Below, in pieces: positions 51,666 through 60,442 of a stretch of 64,000 bases of DNA. The DNA is from Actinomycetospora succinea (GTDB lineage Bacteria; Actinomycetota; Actinomycetes; Mycobacteriales; Pseudonocardiaceae): assembly GCF_004363095.1 (NCBI RefSeq), contig NZ_SNYO01000002.1:620001-684000 (forward strand). The letters run 5' to 3'. The notes under the pieces are model-generated. The model was not told the origin of the DNA and did no database searches. It saw nothing but the letters and a program-made list of their open reading frames with translations. The position numbers and the translations under genes are program-made. Numbering within the stretch: position 1 is the first letter of the stretch; each line of letters starts with the position of its first letter.

Positions 51666-51923
51666 ATGTCCTCCGTCGACCACCGACGCGCCCGCGCGCG
51701 TCTCGACGCCGAGACCATCGACCGCGCCGCCGCCGTGCTCCGGCGGCGGGTGGCGATCGGTCGCTACGCCGGCCTCGCCGGCGACTACGCCGGGTTCGAG
51801 GTGTGCGCGCTGCTCGAGGCCGTCGCGCACTCCTCGGCAGAGGACGCGCGCTCGTCGCGCATCCGCGACGCGGCGCTGCGGGTGGCACGGGCGGTGCTCG
51901 CCGACGAGCCGGGCGCGCCGTGA
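51666..51923 (+). CDS. Small protein, unknown, overlapping EamA gene antisense
   Basis: 85 residues, not recognised. Helical, Ala/Arg-rich: RARLDAETIDRAAAVLRRRV, GRYAGLAGDYAGFEVCALLE, RDAALRVARAVLADEP. ATG 51666 has GAGGGGAG seven bases upstream, a good ribosome binding site. Its last 139 bp overlap the 3' end of the convergent EamA gene. The balanced amino acid pattern on this strand versus the low-complexity tail on the other argues that this small gene is real. Confidence 0.6.
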   Translation: MSSVDHRRARARLDAETIDRAAAVLRRRVAIGRYAGLAGDYAGFEVCALLEAVAHSSAEDARSSRIRDAALRVARAVLADEPGAP

Positions 51924-52825
51924 TCGGCCGCGAGAGCCCGCTCCCGGCGCCCGTCGGCGACCACCGCGAGGGCGACGCCGGCCACCAGGGCCACCTCGCC
52001 GATCAGGGCCACCGGACCGGGCAGGGCGCCCGCGAGCAGGGCCGCGAACACGAAGCCCCACGCGGTCTCGAGCGCCATGAGCTGGCTGACCAGTACCGGC
52101 GAGAGCCGCGCGGCGGCGGCGTGCCACGCCCGCACCGCGAGCCACGACGACACCAGCCCGAGGAAGAGCACGACGAGCAGCGCGCGCACCGGCTGGGCGG
52201 GCACGCCCTCGGTCGCGAGCAGCCAGATCGCCGCCGGCAGGGCCAGCACGCCCGCCGCGAGTCCCTGGGCGCCGGCGAGCACCGGGCCGAGGTCGGGGCG
52301 CGCGGCGAGCAGGCGGTGCGAGTCGAGGCCGTACCAGCTCCAGGAGGCGACGGCGACGAGCGCGAGCACCGTGCCGATCACCGCGGACGTCCCGCCCGGC
52401 CCGGGCACGGGGCTGAGGTGCACGAGCACCTGCCCGACGCCGACGAGCACCAGCGCCGGCAGCAGCGCCCGCACGCCGACCAGCCCCCGCTTGTTGGAGA
52501 GCAGCGCCATCACCACGGGCACGAGCCCGATCGTCGCGACGGCGATGGTCGGGCCCGCGAGCCGGACCGAGAGCGCGACGAGGGCGAAGTACAGCAGCGA
52601 GCCGGTGACGGCGTGCCCGGCGACGCGGCCCCACGGGATGTCCGCGCGCAGGACGGCGGGGAGCTGGGGCAGCGACACCACCCCGAACGCCACGAACCGC
52701 CCCATGGCCAGCAGCAGGGCGGGCGCGAGCGGCGCCAGCTCCGGGGCCACGAACACCGCGGCCCACCCCGCGCAGGCGAACGTCATCGCTGCGAGCGCCG
52801 TGCGGCGCGACATGCCTCCCGTCAT
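51785..52825 (-). CDS. EamA/DMT-family permease
   Basis: 346 residues with ten predicted transmembrane helices, two EamA repeats (about 10-140 and 155-290) as in RhaT/YdcZ-type drug/metabolite exporters: FACAGWAAVFVAPELAPL, SLLYFALVALSVRLAGPTIA, SSWLAVRAWHAAAARLSPVLVSQ. The last 45 residues are polar, Ala/Ser/Arg-rich and overlap the small gene on the other strand; they are probably not part of the fold. Start ATG 52825 or 52813, both with GGAGG very close. Divergent Lrp-type regulator gene suggests amino acid export. Confidence 0.85.
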   Translation of the reverse strand: MTGGMSRRTALAAMTFACAGWAAVFVAPELAPLAPALLLAMGRFVAFGVVSLPQLPAVLRADIPWGRVAGHAVTGSLLYFALVALSVRLAGPTIAVATIGLVPVVMALLSNKRGLVGVRALLPALVLVGVGQVLVHLSPVPGPGGTSAVIGTVLALVAVASWSWYGLDSHRLLAARPDLGPVLAGAQGLAAGVLALPAAIWLLATEGVPAQPVRALLVVLFLGLVSSWLAVRAWHAAAARLSPVLVSQLMALETAWGFVFAALLAGALPGPVALIGEVALVAGVALAVVADGRRERALAADHGAPGSSASTARATRSAASRMRDERASSAEECATASSSAHTSNPA

Positions 52826-52905
52826 GCCTCCACGATGCGCGCGCGAGGGTGGGCGATGTCGGGCGATCTTCGACCCCGAGGGCCGCCGAAGCGCATCATC
52901 GACCC

Positions 52906-53394
52906 ATGACCGCGCCGCAGCGTGCACGATCCGCCCAACCGGCCCTCGACCGCGTCGATCGCCGCATCCTCGACCACCTCGCCGACCACGGACGGTCGAG
53001 CATCGCCGACCTCGCGGAGGCGGTGTCGATCTCCGCGTCGTCGGCGCAACGGCGGCTGCGACGCCTCGAGAGCGAGGAGGTCGTGCGCGGCTACCGGGCC
53101 GTGCTCGACCCGATCGCGGTCGACCGGGGCCTCGTCGTGCACCTGGCGGTGACGCTCGTCGACCACACGACGAACACCGTCGGCCGCTTCGAGCGCCACG
53201 TCCTCGACCTGGCGGGCCTCGTGAGCTGCCACCACGTCACCGGGGACGTCGACTACCTGATGCGCGTCGACGTCGCCGACGTCGAGGCCCTCGACGTGCT
53301 GCTGCGCCGCACCCTCGCGCGCCTCCCGGGCGTCGCGCGGCTGACGACGATGGTCGCGACCTCGGCAGTCGTCGACCGGGTCACGCAGGTCTGA
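52906..53394 (+). CDS. Lrp/AsnC-family regulator
   Basis: 162 residues. N-terminal HTH (LDRVDRRILDHLADHGRSSI, LAEAVSISASSAQRRLRRLE) and C-terminal RAM ligand-binding domain (VRGYRAVLDPIAVDRGL, CHHVTGDVDYLMRVDVADVEAL). Members bind amino acids and often control an adjacent exporter; the divergent EamA gene 80 bp away is the likely target. ATG 52906. A hairpin directly follows its stop. Confidence 0.92.
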   Translation: MTAPQRARSAQPALDRVDRRILDHLADHGRSSIADLAEAVSISASSAQRRLRRLESEEVVRGYRAVLDPIAVDRGLVVHLAVTLVDHTTNTVGRFERHVLDLAGLVSCHHVTGDVDYLMRVDVADVEALDVLLRRTLARLPGVARLTTMVATSAVVDRVTQV

Positions 53395-53397
53395 AGG

Positions 53398-53447
53398 GAG
53401 CGAGGGACGCCCTCGCTGCGCCCACGCAGCCAGGGAGTCCCTCGCTC
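53398..53447. terminator. Hairpin between convergent Lrp and glycosyltransferase genes
   Basis: GAGCGAGGGA (53398-53407) pairs with 53438-53447; inside, CTGCG-CCCA-CGCAG forms a second stem. It is a near copy of the hairpin at 51496, and the two flank the small-ORF/EamA/Lrp block. Confidence 0.7.
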
Positions 53448-53451
53448 ACCC

Positions 53452-54831
53452 TCAGCCCGCCGTCAGCCGGTCCACCTCGGTGAGCAGGTCCGACACCTGC
53501 TTGACGACGCTGAACCCGTCGCGCGCGTAGCGGGCGGCCTCGCCGCCCTTGGCCTGCTTCCAGCCCTCGTCGAACGAGCGCTGCACGGCGGCGGCCAGGG
53601 AGTCGGCGAGCGCCTGCCGGTCGTCGGTCTCGGGCACGAGCGTGCCGACCGCGTCGGTGACGAAGTCGCGCGGTCCGCCCGAGTCGGCGCCGATCACCGG
53701 CGTCCCGCACGCCATGCACTCGAGGAACACCAGGCCGAACGGCTCGCGGTAGGACGGGAACACGCCGACGTCGGCGCAGGCGAAGATCGTGGCGAGCTCG
53801 TCCTGCGGGCGCGGCCCGAGGAAGTAGGTCCGCTCGAGGCCCAGCTCGGCGGCGAGCTCGTGCATCTTGACCTGCTCCTCGACCGGACCGGAGCCGGCGA
53901 CGAGGGTCAGGACTCGCTGGTCCCCTCGCTCGTACGACGCGGCCGCCCGCAGCAGCGCGTCGAGGCGCTTCCAGTCGGCGAACTTGCCGACGAAGGCGAC
54001 GACGGCGTCGAACCCGCCCTCGGGCGCCACGGCCTCCGGTCCGCGCGCGGCACCCGGCGGCGGCTGCGTCGTGAAGCCGGCGAGCACGCGCTCGCGGTCG
54101 GCGTACGTCTCGGGCGCCGGGTGGAAGACGTCCTGGTTGTAGCCGTTGTGCGAGAGCACGATCCGCTCGCGCGGGAACTCCGGGAAGACCGAGGCGAACG
54201 CGTCGATCTGCTCGGACGAGATCGAGGCGACGACGTCGACGCCGTGCTCCGGGCCCGCCGACCAGTCGAAGATCTTCTCTTCCTGCATGAACGGCAGGAA
54301 CCGCCACGGGAACTCGGCCGGGTTCTCCCCGCGCTGCTCGTGGACGTACATCTTGAGCTCGGTGCCGTGCGCGAAGTCCACGAGCGGGATGCGCGGCCGG
54401 CCGGCCTGGACGCGCGCGCGGATGACGTCGCGCATCACCACCGCGTTCATGAAGGCGTGGTGGGCGATGGCGAGGCCGAACTCGTCGCCCGTCGCGGCCT
54501 CGACGTCGTCGATGAACGCGGTGACCTCGGCGGTCAGGCGCGCCCGGTAGGCGGCGACCTCCTCGGGAGGCATCGCGTGCCACCGGTAGCTGCTGACCGG
54601 GGAGATCGACTCGCAGATCGGGATGTCGTGGTCGAGGGCGAACACACGCACGTCGTCCTCGCCCGGGCGGGTGCGCTGGACCCGCGAGGGATACATCGAG
54701 TAGCAGCGCACGCCGGGCAGCTCGTTGTAGGCGCGGTGGTGCGCCTCGTGGAGGATCCCCGAGCCGGGGGCGAACTCCCCGTCGCGCTGCCAGTTGTTGG
54801 TGCCCAGCTGGAAGATCAGCCGGTCGCCCAT
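53452..54831 (-). CDS. Glycosyltransferase family 4
   Basis: 459 residues, GT-B fold. N-terminal acceptor domain (LIFQLGTNNWQRDGEFAPGSGILHEAHH), C-terminal nucleotide-sugar domain with VAFVGKFADWKRLDALLRAA, LVAGSGPVEEQV and the E-x7-E motif in PSYREPFGLVFLECMACGTPV. It transfers a sugar from an activated donor, retaining configuration. Acceptor unknown. ATG 54831. It stands alone between convergent Lrp and the pob-pca operon on the same strand, which is separated by a 48-bp gap. Confidence 0.9.
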   Translation of the reverse strand: MGDRLIFQLGTNNWQRDGEFAPGSGILHEAHHRAYNELPGVRCYSMYPSRVQRTRPGEDDVRVFALDHDIPICESISPVSSYRWHAMPPEEVAAYRARLTAEVTAFIDDVEAATGDEFGLAIAHHAFMNAVVMRDVIRARVQAGRPRIPLVDFAHGTELKMYVHEQRGENPAEFPWRFLPFMQEEKIFDWSAGPEHGVDVVASISSEQIDAFASVFPEFPRERIVLSHNGYNQDVFHPAPETYADRERVLAGFTTQPPPGAARGPEAVAPEGGFDAVVAFVGKFADWKRLDALLRAAASYERGDQRVLTLVAGSGPVEEQVKMHELAAELGLERTYFLGPRPQDELATIFACADVGVFPSYREPFGLVFLECMACGTPVIGADSGGPRDFVTDAVGTLVPETDDRQALADSLAAAVQRSFDEGWKQAKGGEAARYARDGFSVVKQVSDLLTEVDRLTAG

Positions 54832-54879
54832 GCGGTACCCCCGGGTCTGGAGATCGTCGGGAGCCGCAGCCTAGGGCCG

Positions 54880-56079
54880 CTACACGGCGCCGAGCGCGAG
54901 GCCCCGGTAGTTCTCCGCCAGCGCGCGGCGCGCCGACTCCGAGGTCTCGATGTGGTGCAGGTGGGACAGGGCGAGCTGCTCGTCGAACGGGTCGCCGTCG
55001 GGGTCGACGTGCAGCATCGTGGTCATCGTCCAGGAGAAGTGCGAGGCCCTCCAGACGCGGCGCAGCACCGACGGCGAGTAGGCGTCGATGAGGCGCTCGT
55101 CCTTGGTCGCGAACCACTCGGCCAGCGCCTCGGCCAGCACGCGCACGTCGGCGACGGCGAGGTTGAGGCCCTTCGCGCCGGTCGGCGGCACGATGTGCGC
55201 GGCGTCGCCGGCGAGGAAGAGCCGCCCGTGGCGCATCGGCTCGGTGACCATGCTGCGCATCGGCGTCACGGACTTGTCGGTGATCGGCCCGCGCGCCAGC
55301 CTGAACGACCGGTCGTCGAGCGCGAAACGGTCCGAGAGCTCGTCCCAGATCGCCTCGTCGGCCCAGCTCTGCGGGTCGGTCCCGTTCGGCACCTGGATGT
55401 AGGCGCGGGTCACCGACGGCGAGCGCATCGAGGCCAGCGCGAACCCGGTGCGGCCGCGCGCGTAGATCAGCTCGTGGGACGAGGGCGCGACGTCGGCGAG
55501 GATCCCCAGCCACGAGTAGGGGTAGACGCGCTCGAAGCGGCGCAGCAGGTGCTCGGGGATCGCGCGACGCGACGGCCCGTACGACCCGTCGGCGCCGACG
55601 ACGACGTCGGCGTGCAGCACGTGCTCGGCGCCGCCGTGGCGGTAGCGCACCGACGGGCTGTCCGTCTCGACGTCGGAGACCGTCAGCACCTCGGCGTCGA
55701 ACACCAGCGGCTCGCCCTGCTCCAACCGGAGCGCGATGAGGTCCTTCGTGACCTCGGTCTGCGCCCAGATCATGACGCGCTCGCCGGTGAGCTCCTGCAT
55801 GTCGACGCGGACGCCGCGGCCGGCGAAGCGCAGCTCGAAGCCGTCGTGGGGCATGCCGAGCTCGTCCATCCGCGCGTCGGCGCCGACCTCGCGCAGGGCC
55901 TCGACGGTGCCGTGCTCGAGGATGCCGGCGCGCTGGCGGGTCTCGACGCGGTCGCGGGGCCGGGACTCGAGCACCACGGAGTCGACCCCGCGCAGGCGCA
56001 GCAGGTGCGCCAGCATCAGCCCGGCCGGCCCGCCCCCGACGATCGCGACCTGGGTGCGCTCGGGCGCCGGAGCGCTCAT
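54880..56079 (-). CDS. pobA: 4-hydroxybenzoate 3-monooxygenase
   Basis: 399 residues. Flavoprotein hydroxylase: FAD GGGPAGLMLAHLL at the N-terminus, ADGSYGPSRRAIP (DG motif), and FLAGDAAHIVPPTGAKGLNLAVADV near 290. Length and the segments QRAGILEHGTVEALRE and PYSWLGILAD match p-hydroxybenzoate hydroxylase, which makes protocatechuate with NAD(P)H and oxygen. ATG 56079 overlaps the pcaG stop. It feeds the next two gene products, which open the protocatechuate ring. Confidence 0.94.
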   Translation of the reverse strand: MSAPAPERTQVAIVGGGPAGLMLAHLLRLRGVDSVVLESRPRDRVETRQRAGILEHGTVEALREVGADARMDELGMPHDGFELRFAGRGVRVDMQELTGERVMIWAQTEVTKDLIALRLEQGEPLVFDAEVLTVSDVETDSPSVRYRHGGAEHVLHADVVVGADGSYGPSRRAIPEHLLRRFERVYPYSWLGILADVAPSSHELIYARGRTGFALASMRSPSVTRAYIQVPNGTDPQSWADEAIWDELSDRFALDDRSFRLARGPITDKSVTPMRSMVTEPMRHGRLFLAGDAAHIVPPTGAKGLNLAVADVRVLAEALAEWFATKDERLIDAYSPSVLRRVWRASHFSWTMTTMLHVDPDGDPFDEQLALSHLHHIETSESARRALAENYRGLALGAV

Positions 56080-56681
56080 GCCGGCGTCTCGGTGGTGGCC
56101 GGCGGCTCGCCGGTGGCGTACGTCGACAGGTCGAGGAAGACCGTCTCGCCGGCGCCCTGCATGCGCACGTCGAAGCGGTAGCCGGGGCCGGTCGGGCCGC
56201 CGTCGGGCACCGCGATCAGCGTGGCCCGGCGGTCCTCGTCCAGCGACGCCAGCAGCGGGTCGGCGGCGTTCGCGTCGACGTGGTTCGGGAAGTAGACGCG
56301 GGTGAACAGGTGGTGCAGCAGGCCGCGGGCGAACACGGTGACCGCGAGGTGCGGGGCGTGCGGCGAGCCGGTCGGCGCGGCCGGACGCAGCGTGCGCAGG
56401 TGGTAGTCGCCGGCCCGGTCGGTCGGGACGCGGGCGAACCCGGTGAAGCTGCGCCCGTCGCGGTGCAACGACCCGGGCCGGGTCGGCAGACGCCCGTCCG
56501 GACCGGCCTGCCAGAACTCGAGCAGCGCGTCGGGGACCGGGGCGCCGCTGCCGTCGCGCACCGTGCCGTACAGCGTGATCGCGCCGGGCGTGCCGGTCGG
56601 GACGACGTCGCCGCCGCCGTCGAAGGGCAGGCCGAACGCGAAGAACGGGCCGACGGTCTGGGAGGGGGTCACCTCGGACAT
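56076..56681 (-). CDS. pcaG: Protocatechuate 3,4-dioxygenase alpha subunit
   Basis: 201 residues, normal for PcaG. TPSQTVGPFFAFGLPF is the typical N-terminus of the alpha subunit, followed by the intradiol dioxygenase beta-sandwich (YGTVRDGSGAPVPDALLEFWQAG, GFARVPTDRAGDYHLRTL). The iron-ligand set is supplied mainly by the beta subunit. ATG 56681 shares one base with the pcaH stop (TGATG), so alpha and beta are co-translated. Converts protocatechuate to 3-carboxy-cis,cis-muconate in the beta-ketoadipate pathway. Confidence 0.94.
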   Translation of the reverse strand: MSEVTPSQTVGPFFAFGLPFDGGGDVVPTGTPGAITLYGTVRDGSGAPVPDALLEFWQAGPDGRLPTRPGSLHRDGRSFTGFARVPTDRAGDYHLRTLRPAAPTGSPHAPHLAVTVFARGLLHHLFTRVYFPNHVDANAADPLLASLDEDRRATLIAVPDGGPTGPGYRFDVRMQGAGETVFLDLSTYATGEPPATTETPA

Positions 56682-57433
56682 CAGTCGCGGTCCTCCGGCG
56701 TGGCGTGGGCACCGTCGAGCACGATGTCCCAGGAGTAGCCCAGGGCCCACTCGGGCTGGGTGACGTCGTGGTCGTAGGTCGCGACCAGCCGCTGCTGGGC
56801 CTTCTCATCGGTGACCGACTGGAAGATCGGGTCGAGGCCGAACAGCGGGTCGCCCGGGAAGTACATCTGGGTCACCAGGCGCTGGGTGAACGCGGTGCCG
56901 AACAGCGAGAAGTGGATGTGCGCGGGCCGCCAGGCGTTGGTGTGGTTGCGCCACGGGTACGCGCCGGGCTTGATCGTCACGAAGCGGTAGCGGCCGTCGT
57001 CGTCGGTGAGCGCGCGCCCGCCGCCGGTGAAGTTCGGGTCGAGCGGCGCCGGGTGCTGGTCGCCGTCGTGCCGGTAGCGCCCGGACGCGTTGGCCTGCCA
57101 GATCTCGAGGAGCTGGTTGCGCACCGGACGGCCGTCCCCGTCGAGCACCCGGCCGGTCACGATGATCCGCTCGCCGAGCGGCTCGCCCGCGTGGTGGCGG
57201 GTCAGGTCGGCCTCGATCGGCGCGACGTCCCGCGCGCCGAACACCGGCGCGGCGAGCTCGGTGAGGCTCGGCGGCGAGACGACCAGCGGCTGGTGCGGCG
57301 ACCGCAGCGCGGTGCTGCGGTACGGCGCGTAGGCCCGGTCGGGGTGGCCGTCGGGGCGCGGGGGTGCGCCGGCGGCGGCGGCGATCTCGACGGAGACCTC
57401 CCGCTGCGTCGCGGGCTGCTGGGGTGCGCTCAC
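56681..57433 (-). CDS. pcaH: Protocatechuate 3,4-dioxygenase beta subunit
   Basis: 250 residues. Intradiol dioxygenase with the Fe(III) ligands in place: Tyr in GRYRHDGDQHPAPLDPNF, Tyr in PGAYPWRNHTNAWRPAHIHF with the His-x-His of HIHF. RPVRNQLLEIWQANASG and YFPGDPLFGLDPIF are family blocks. GTG 57433 (VSAPQQPATQ) chosen; the open frame to 57499 would cross the regulator operator. First gene of pcaH-pcaG-pobA; the later pathway genes (pcaB, pcaC, pcaD) are not in the window. Confidence 0.94.
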   Translation of the reverse strand: MSAPQQPATQREVSVEIAAAAGAPPRPDGHPDRAYAPYRSTALRSPHQPLVVSPPSLTELAAPVFGARDVAPIEADLTRHHAGEPLGERIIVTGRVLDGDGRPVRNQLLEIWQANASGRYRHDGDQHPAPLDPNFTGGGRALTDDDGRYRFVTIKPGAYPWRNHTNAWRPAHIHFSLFGTAFTQRLVTQMYFPGDPLFGLDPIFQSVTDEKAQQRLVATYDHDVTQPEWALGYSWDIVLDGAHATPEDRD

Positions 57434-57475
57434 CCGGGCCAGGGTGCCTGCTCGGCCCGCCGTGCCAGAATCGAG

Positions 57476-57492
57476 CTTCCGGTGACCGGAAG
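57476..57492. promoter_or_regulatory. Operator between pcaH and IclR genes
   Basis: CTTCCGG-TGA-CCGGAAG, 7-bp perfect arms, 8 bp before the IclR start codon and 42 bp before pcaH. It also carries the GGAAGGAG ribosome binding site region of the IclR gene. Likely bound by the IclR protein. Confidence 0.65.
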
Positions 57493-57500
57493 GAGCCACG

Positions 57501-58328
57501 GTGAGCCCGACGCAGGGCGGTCAGAGCGGACCCTCGGTCACCGAGCGCGTTCTCGGGATCCTCTCCGCGTTCGGCCCCGGGGCCGAGTCGCTGACGCTCT
57601 CGGGCATCGCCCGCACCGCGGGGCTGCCGCTCTCGACCGCGCACCGGCTCGTCGGCGAGCTCGCGGCCTGGGGTGCGCTCGAGCGCGGCGAGGACGGGCG
57701 CTACCGGATCGGCCTGCGGCTCTGGGAGGTCGGCGCGCTCGCCCCGCGCAGCCTGGGCCTGCGGGAACGCGCGATGCCCTACCTCGAGGACCTCTACGAG
57801 GCGACCCGGCAGAACGTGCAGCTCGCGGTGCGCGACGGGCACGAGGTCGTCTACGTCGAGCGGCTCGCGCACCCCGAGGCGGTCCGCGTGTTCAGCCGGG
57901 TCGGCGGGCGGATGCCGCTGAACGCCACCGGTGTCGGGCAGGTGCTGCTCGCCTTCGCGCCGCCCGCGGTGCAGGAGGAGGTGCTCGCGGGCCCGCTGCC
58001 CGCGCTCACCCCGCGGACCATCACCGACTCCGGGGACCTGCGCCGCACGCTCGCCGCCGTGCGCCGCGAGGGCGTGGCGGTGTGCGACGGGATGGTCGAC
58101 CTGCTCTCGCTGTCGGTCGCGGCCCCGGTGCGCGGCGAGGACGAGCGGGTCGTCGCGTCGCTGTCGGTCGTCGTGCCCAGCGCGGGCGCGGAGCCGCGGA
58201 TGATCGTCCCCGCGGTGCGCGCGGCGGCCCGCGGCATCTCGCGGGCCCTCGGTGCCCCCTCGGCCCGGCGGCGGCCCGCGGGCGTCGTCACCCCGCTCCC
58301 GACCGCGCCGGCCGACGCCTCGCCGTGA
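57501..58328 (+). CDS. IclR-family regulator (PcaR/PobR-like)
   Basis: 275 residues. N-terminal winged helix (SVTERVLGILSAFGPGAESL, LSGIARTAGLPLSTAHRLVGELAAWG) and IclR effector domain (RQNVQLAVRDGHEVVYVERL, MPLNATGVGQVLLAF, GVAVCDGMVDLLSLSVAAPVRG). IclR proteins typically control protocatechuate and hydroxybenzoate genes (PcaU, PcaR, PobR). GTG 57501 with AAGGAG upstream, divergent from pcaH. Confidence 0.92.
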   Translation: MSPTQGGQSGPSVTERVLGILSAFGPGAESLTLSGIARTAGLPLSTAHRLVGELAAWGALERGEDGRYRIGLRLWEVGALAPRSLGLRERAMPYLEDLYEATRQNVQLAVRDGHEVVYVERLAHPEAVRVFSRVGGRMPLNATGVGQVLLAFAPPAVQEEVLAGPLPALTPRTITDSGDLRRTLAAVRREGVAVCDGMVDLLSLSVAAPVRGEDERVVASLSVVVPSAGAEPRMIVPAVRAAARGISRALGAPSARRRPAGVVTPLPTAPADASP

Positions 58329-58398
58329 CCCGCGGCACCGCCCGTCGTTGGTCCGTCCGGGTGTCTTGATCGAGTCGCCCTCGACGGGAGGGCGCGCG

Positions 58399-59457
58399 AT
58401 GAAGGTCTGGGGTCTCGTGGCCGGCGTGGTGCTGGCGCTCGTCGCGCTCGGGGCACCCGCGATCGCCGACCCCGGTCCGCAGCTGCCGCTGCCGATCCCC
58501 CAGCCCGAGCGCGAGTACGCGCCGCTGGACCGACCGGGCCCGGCCCTGCGGGTCGCCGAGGGGAAGCTCGCCGACGCGCTGGACTGCACCGCGTCGGTCG
58601 ACGGCGCGCGGCGCCCGCCGGTGCTGCTGATCCCGGGCACGACGCTGACCGCCGAGGAGAACTTCTCCTGGAACTACGAGCGCGCCTTCGCCGCCGACGA
58701 CCGCCCGTACTGCACGGTCACGCTGCCGAACCACGCGATGAGCGACATCCAGGTCTCCGCGGAGTACGTCGTCGCGGCGATCCGGGCGATGCACGAGCGC
58801 AGCGGTCAGCGCGTGGCCGTCGTCGGCTTCAGCCAGGGCGGCATGATCGGCCGCTGGGCGCTGCGGTTCTGGCCGGACACGCGGGACCAGGTGGCCGAGG
58901 TGATCGGCATCGACCCGTCGAACCACGGCACGCTCGACGCCTACCCGGTGTGCGCGGCCGCGGGCTGCGCGCCGGCGTTCTGGCAGCAGCAGACGCTCTC
59001 GGCGTTCACGACCGCGCTGAACTCGCGCACCGAGACCTTCGCCGGCATCGACTACACCCAGATGTGGACCCCGACCGACGAGGTCGTCACCCCCAACCTG
59101 GGTCCGCGCCCGAGCTCGGCGCTGACCACCGGCGAGGGCCGGCGCGCCAACATCTCGACGTTCGACGTCTGCCCGGGCCACGTCGCCGAGCACCTGTCGA
59201 TGGGCTCGTTCGACGCCGTCGCGTACGCCCTGGTGGTGGACGCGCTCGACCACGACGGGCCGGCCCGCGCGGCGCGCGTCGACCGGTCGGTGTGCCTCGC
59301 GCCGTTCCACGAGGGCGTCGACCCGGTGACCTTCCCGGGGCGTCTCGCGACCTACACCGCGGGGATCGGCGCCCAGGTCGCGCTCTACCCGCACGTGCTC
59401 GCCGAGCCGCCGCTCGCGCCGTACGTGCTCGAGGAGGGGTTTGCCGCCGGGCGGTGA
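58399..59457 (+). CDS. Secreted lipase, alpha/beta hydrolase
   Basis: 352 residues. Sec signal peptide (MKVWGLVAGVVLALVALGAP, cleavage near AIA-DP). The nucleophile elbow GFSQGG (near residue 143), the oxyanion region PVLLIPGTTLTAEENFSWNYERAF, Asp in YTQMWTPTDEVV and His in CPGHVAEHLSM make a complete catalytic triad as in Streptomyces/CALB-type secreted lipases. Several Cys (DCTAS, YCTV, CAAAGCAP, VCPG, VCLA) suggest disulfides. ATG 58399; GGAGGG upstream. Confidence 0.9.
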   Translation: MKVWGLVAGVVLALVALGAPAIADPGPQLPLPIPQPEREYAPLDRPGPALRVAEGKLADALDCTASVDGARRPPVLLIPGTTLTAEENFSWNYERAFAADDRPYCTVTLPNHAMSDIQVSAEYVVAAIRAMHERSGQRVAVVGFSQGGMIGRWALRFWPDTRDQVAEVIGIDPSNHGTLDAYPVCAAAGCAPAFWQQQTLSAFTTALNSRTETFAGIDYTQMWTPTDEVVTPNLGPRPSSALTTGEGRRANISTFDVCPGHVAEHLSMGSFDAVAYALVVDALDHDGPARAARVDRSVCLAPFHEGVDPVTFPGRLATYTAGIGAQVALYPHVLAEPPLAPYVLEEGFAAGR

Positions 59458-59496
59458 TCGGCGACACCCGGGGACCACCACCACCCGGAGGCCCCC

Positions 59497-60378
59497 GTGC
59501 GCCCGTTCGACGACATCGACCGCCTCGCCAAGTCGCCCGCCCTCGACAAGGTCGCCGCGCCGCTGCGCGACGCCGTGCACAAGGTGCTGCGCCGTCAGGA
59601 CGTGAAGGACGCGCTGCACGGGGTCTGGCTCGGCCACCCGCTGCACCCGATGCTCGCCCAGCTCTCGCTCGGCAGCTTCGTCTCCGCGGGCGTGCTCGAC
59701 GTCGTCCCCCGGACTCGCCGCCCCGCGACCGCGCTCATCGCCCTCGGGCTCGTCTCGGCCGTCCCGACGGCCGCGGCCGGATGGGCCGACTACGCCGACG
59801 GGCACGAGGAGCAGCAGCGCGTCGGCGTCGTCCACGCCGCGGCGAACGGGGTGATGCTCGCCGGGTACGCCGCCTCCCTCGTCGCCCGTCTGCGCGGCCG
59901 GGGCGGGCGCGGCGCCCTGATCGGCTGGGCCGCCCTGGCCGTCGGCAGCGCCGGCGCCGCCCTCGGCGGCCACATGGCCTATCACCAGGCCATGGGCGCC
60001 AACCACGCCGAGGGCTACCCGCACATCGGCCCCGGCGACTGGACCGACGTCGGCACCGTCGCCGAGCTGCCCGAGGGCGAGCCCACGCGCCGGATCATCG
60101 GCGACGTCGGCGTGCTCGTCGTCCGCCGCGGCGAGCAGGTCCACGCCCTCGCCGACCGCTGCGCGCACGCCTCGGCGCCGCTGCACGAGGGCCGGGTGAC
60201 GAACGGGGACGGCCCGCCGTGCGTCGTCTGCCCGTGGCACGGGAGCGTGTTCCGGCTCGACGACGGCGCGGTCGTGCACGGCCCCGCGACCGCGCCGCAG
60301 CCGACGTTCCGCACGCGGGTGCGCGACGGCCGCCTCGAGCTCGCCGTTACCGGGTACGCGGCCGTACCGGCGAGCTGA
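59497..60378 (+). CDS. DUF2231-Rieske fusion membrane protein
   Basis: 293 residues. Residues 40-170 carry about four transmembrane helices of DUF2231 (HGVWLGHPLHPMLAQLSLGSFVSAGVLD is the signature region, split by conserved His). Residues 180-293 are a Rieske domain with Cys-x-His (CAHASAPL) and Cys-x-x-His (CPWHGSVF), so a 2Fe-2S cluster is expected. The fusion suggests a membrane-bound redox protein, perhaps linked to haem or quinone through the DUF2231 His residues; inference. GTG 59497. Confidence 0.88.
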   Translation: MRPFDDIDRLAKSPALDKVAAPLRDAVHKVLRRQDVKDALHGVWLGHPLHPMLAQLSLGSFVSAGVLDVVPRTRRPATALIALGLVSAVPTAAAGWADYADGHEEQQRVGVVHAAANGVMLAGYAASLVARLRGRGGRGALIGWAALAVGSAGAALGGHMAYHQAMGANHAEGYPHIGPGDWTDVGTVAELPEGEPTRRIIGDVGVLVVRRGEQVHALADRCAHASAPLHEGRVTNGDGPPCVVCPWHGSVFRLDDGAVVHGPATAPQPTFRTRVRDGRLELAVTGYAAVPAS

Positions 60379-60442
60379 GTCACGAGTTCGGCAGCGTGTC
60401 CATCGGGCACCCCGGGTCGTTCCCGACCGCAGGAGGTGCCCG

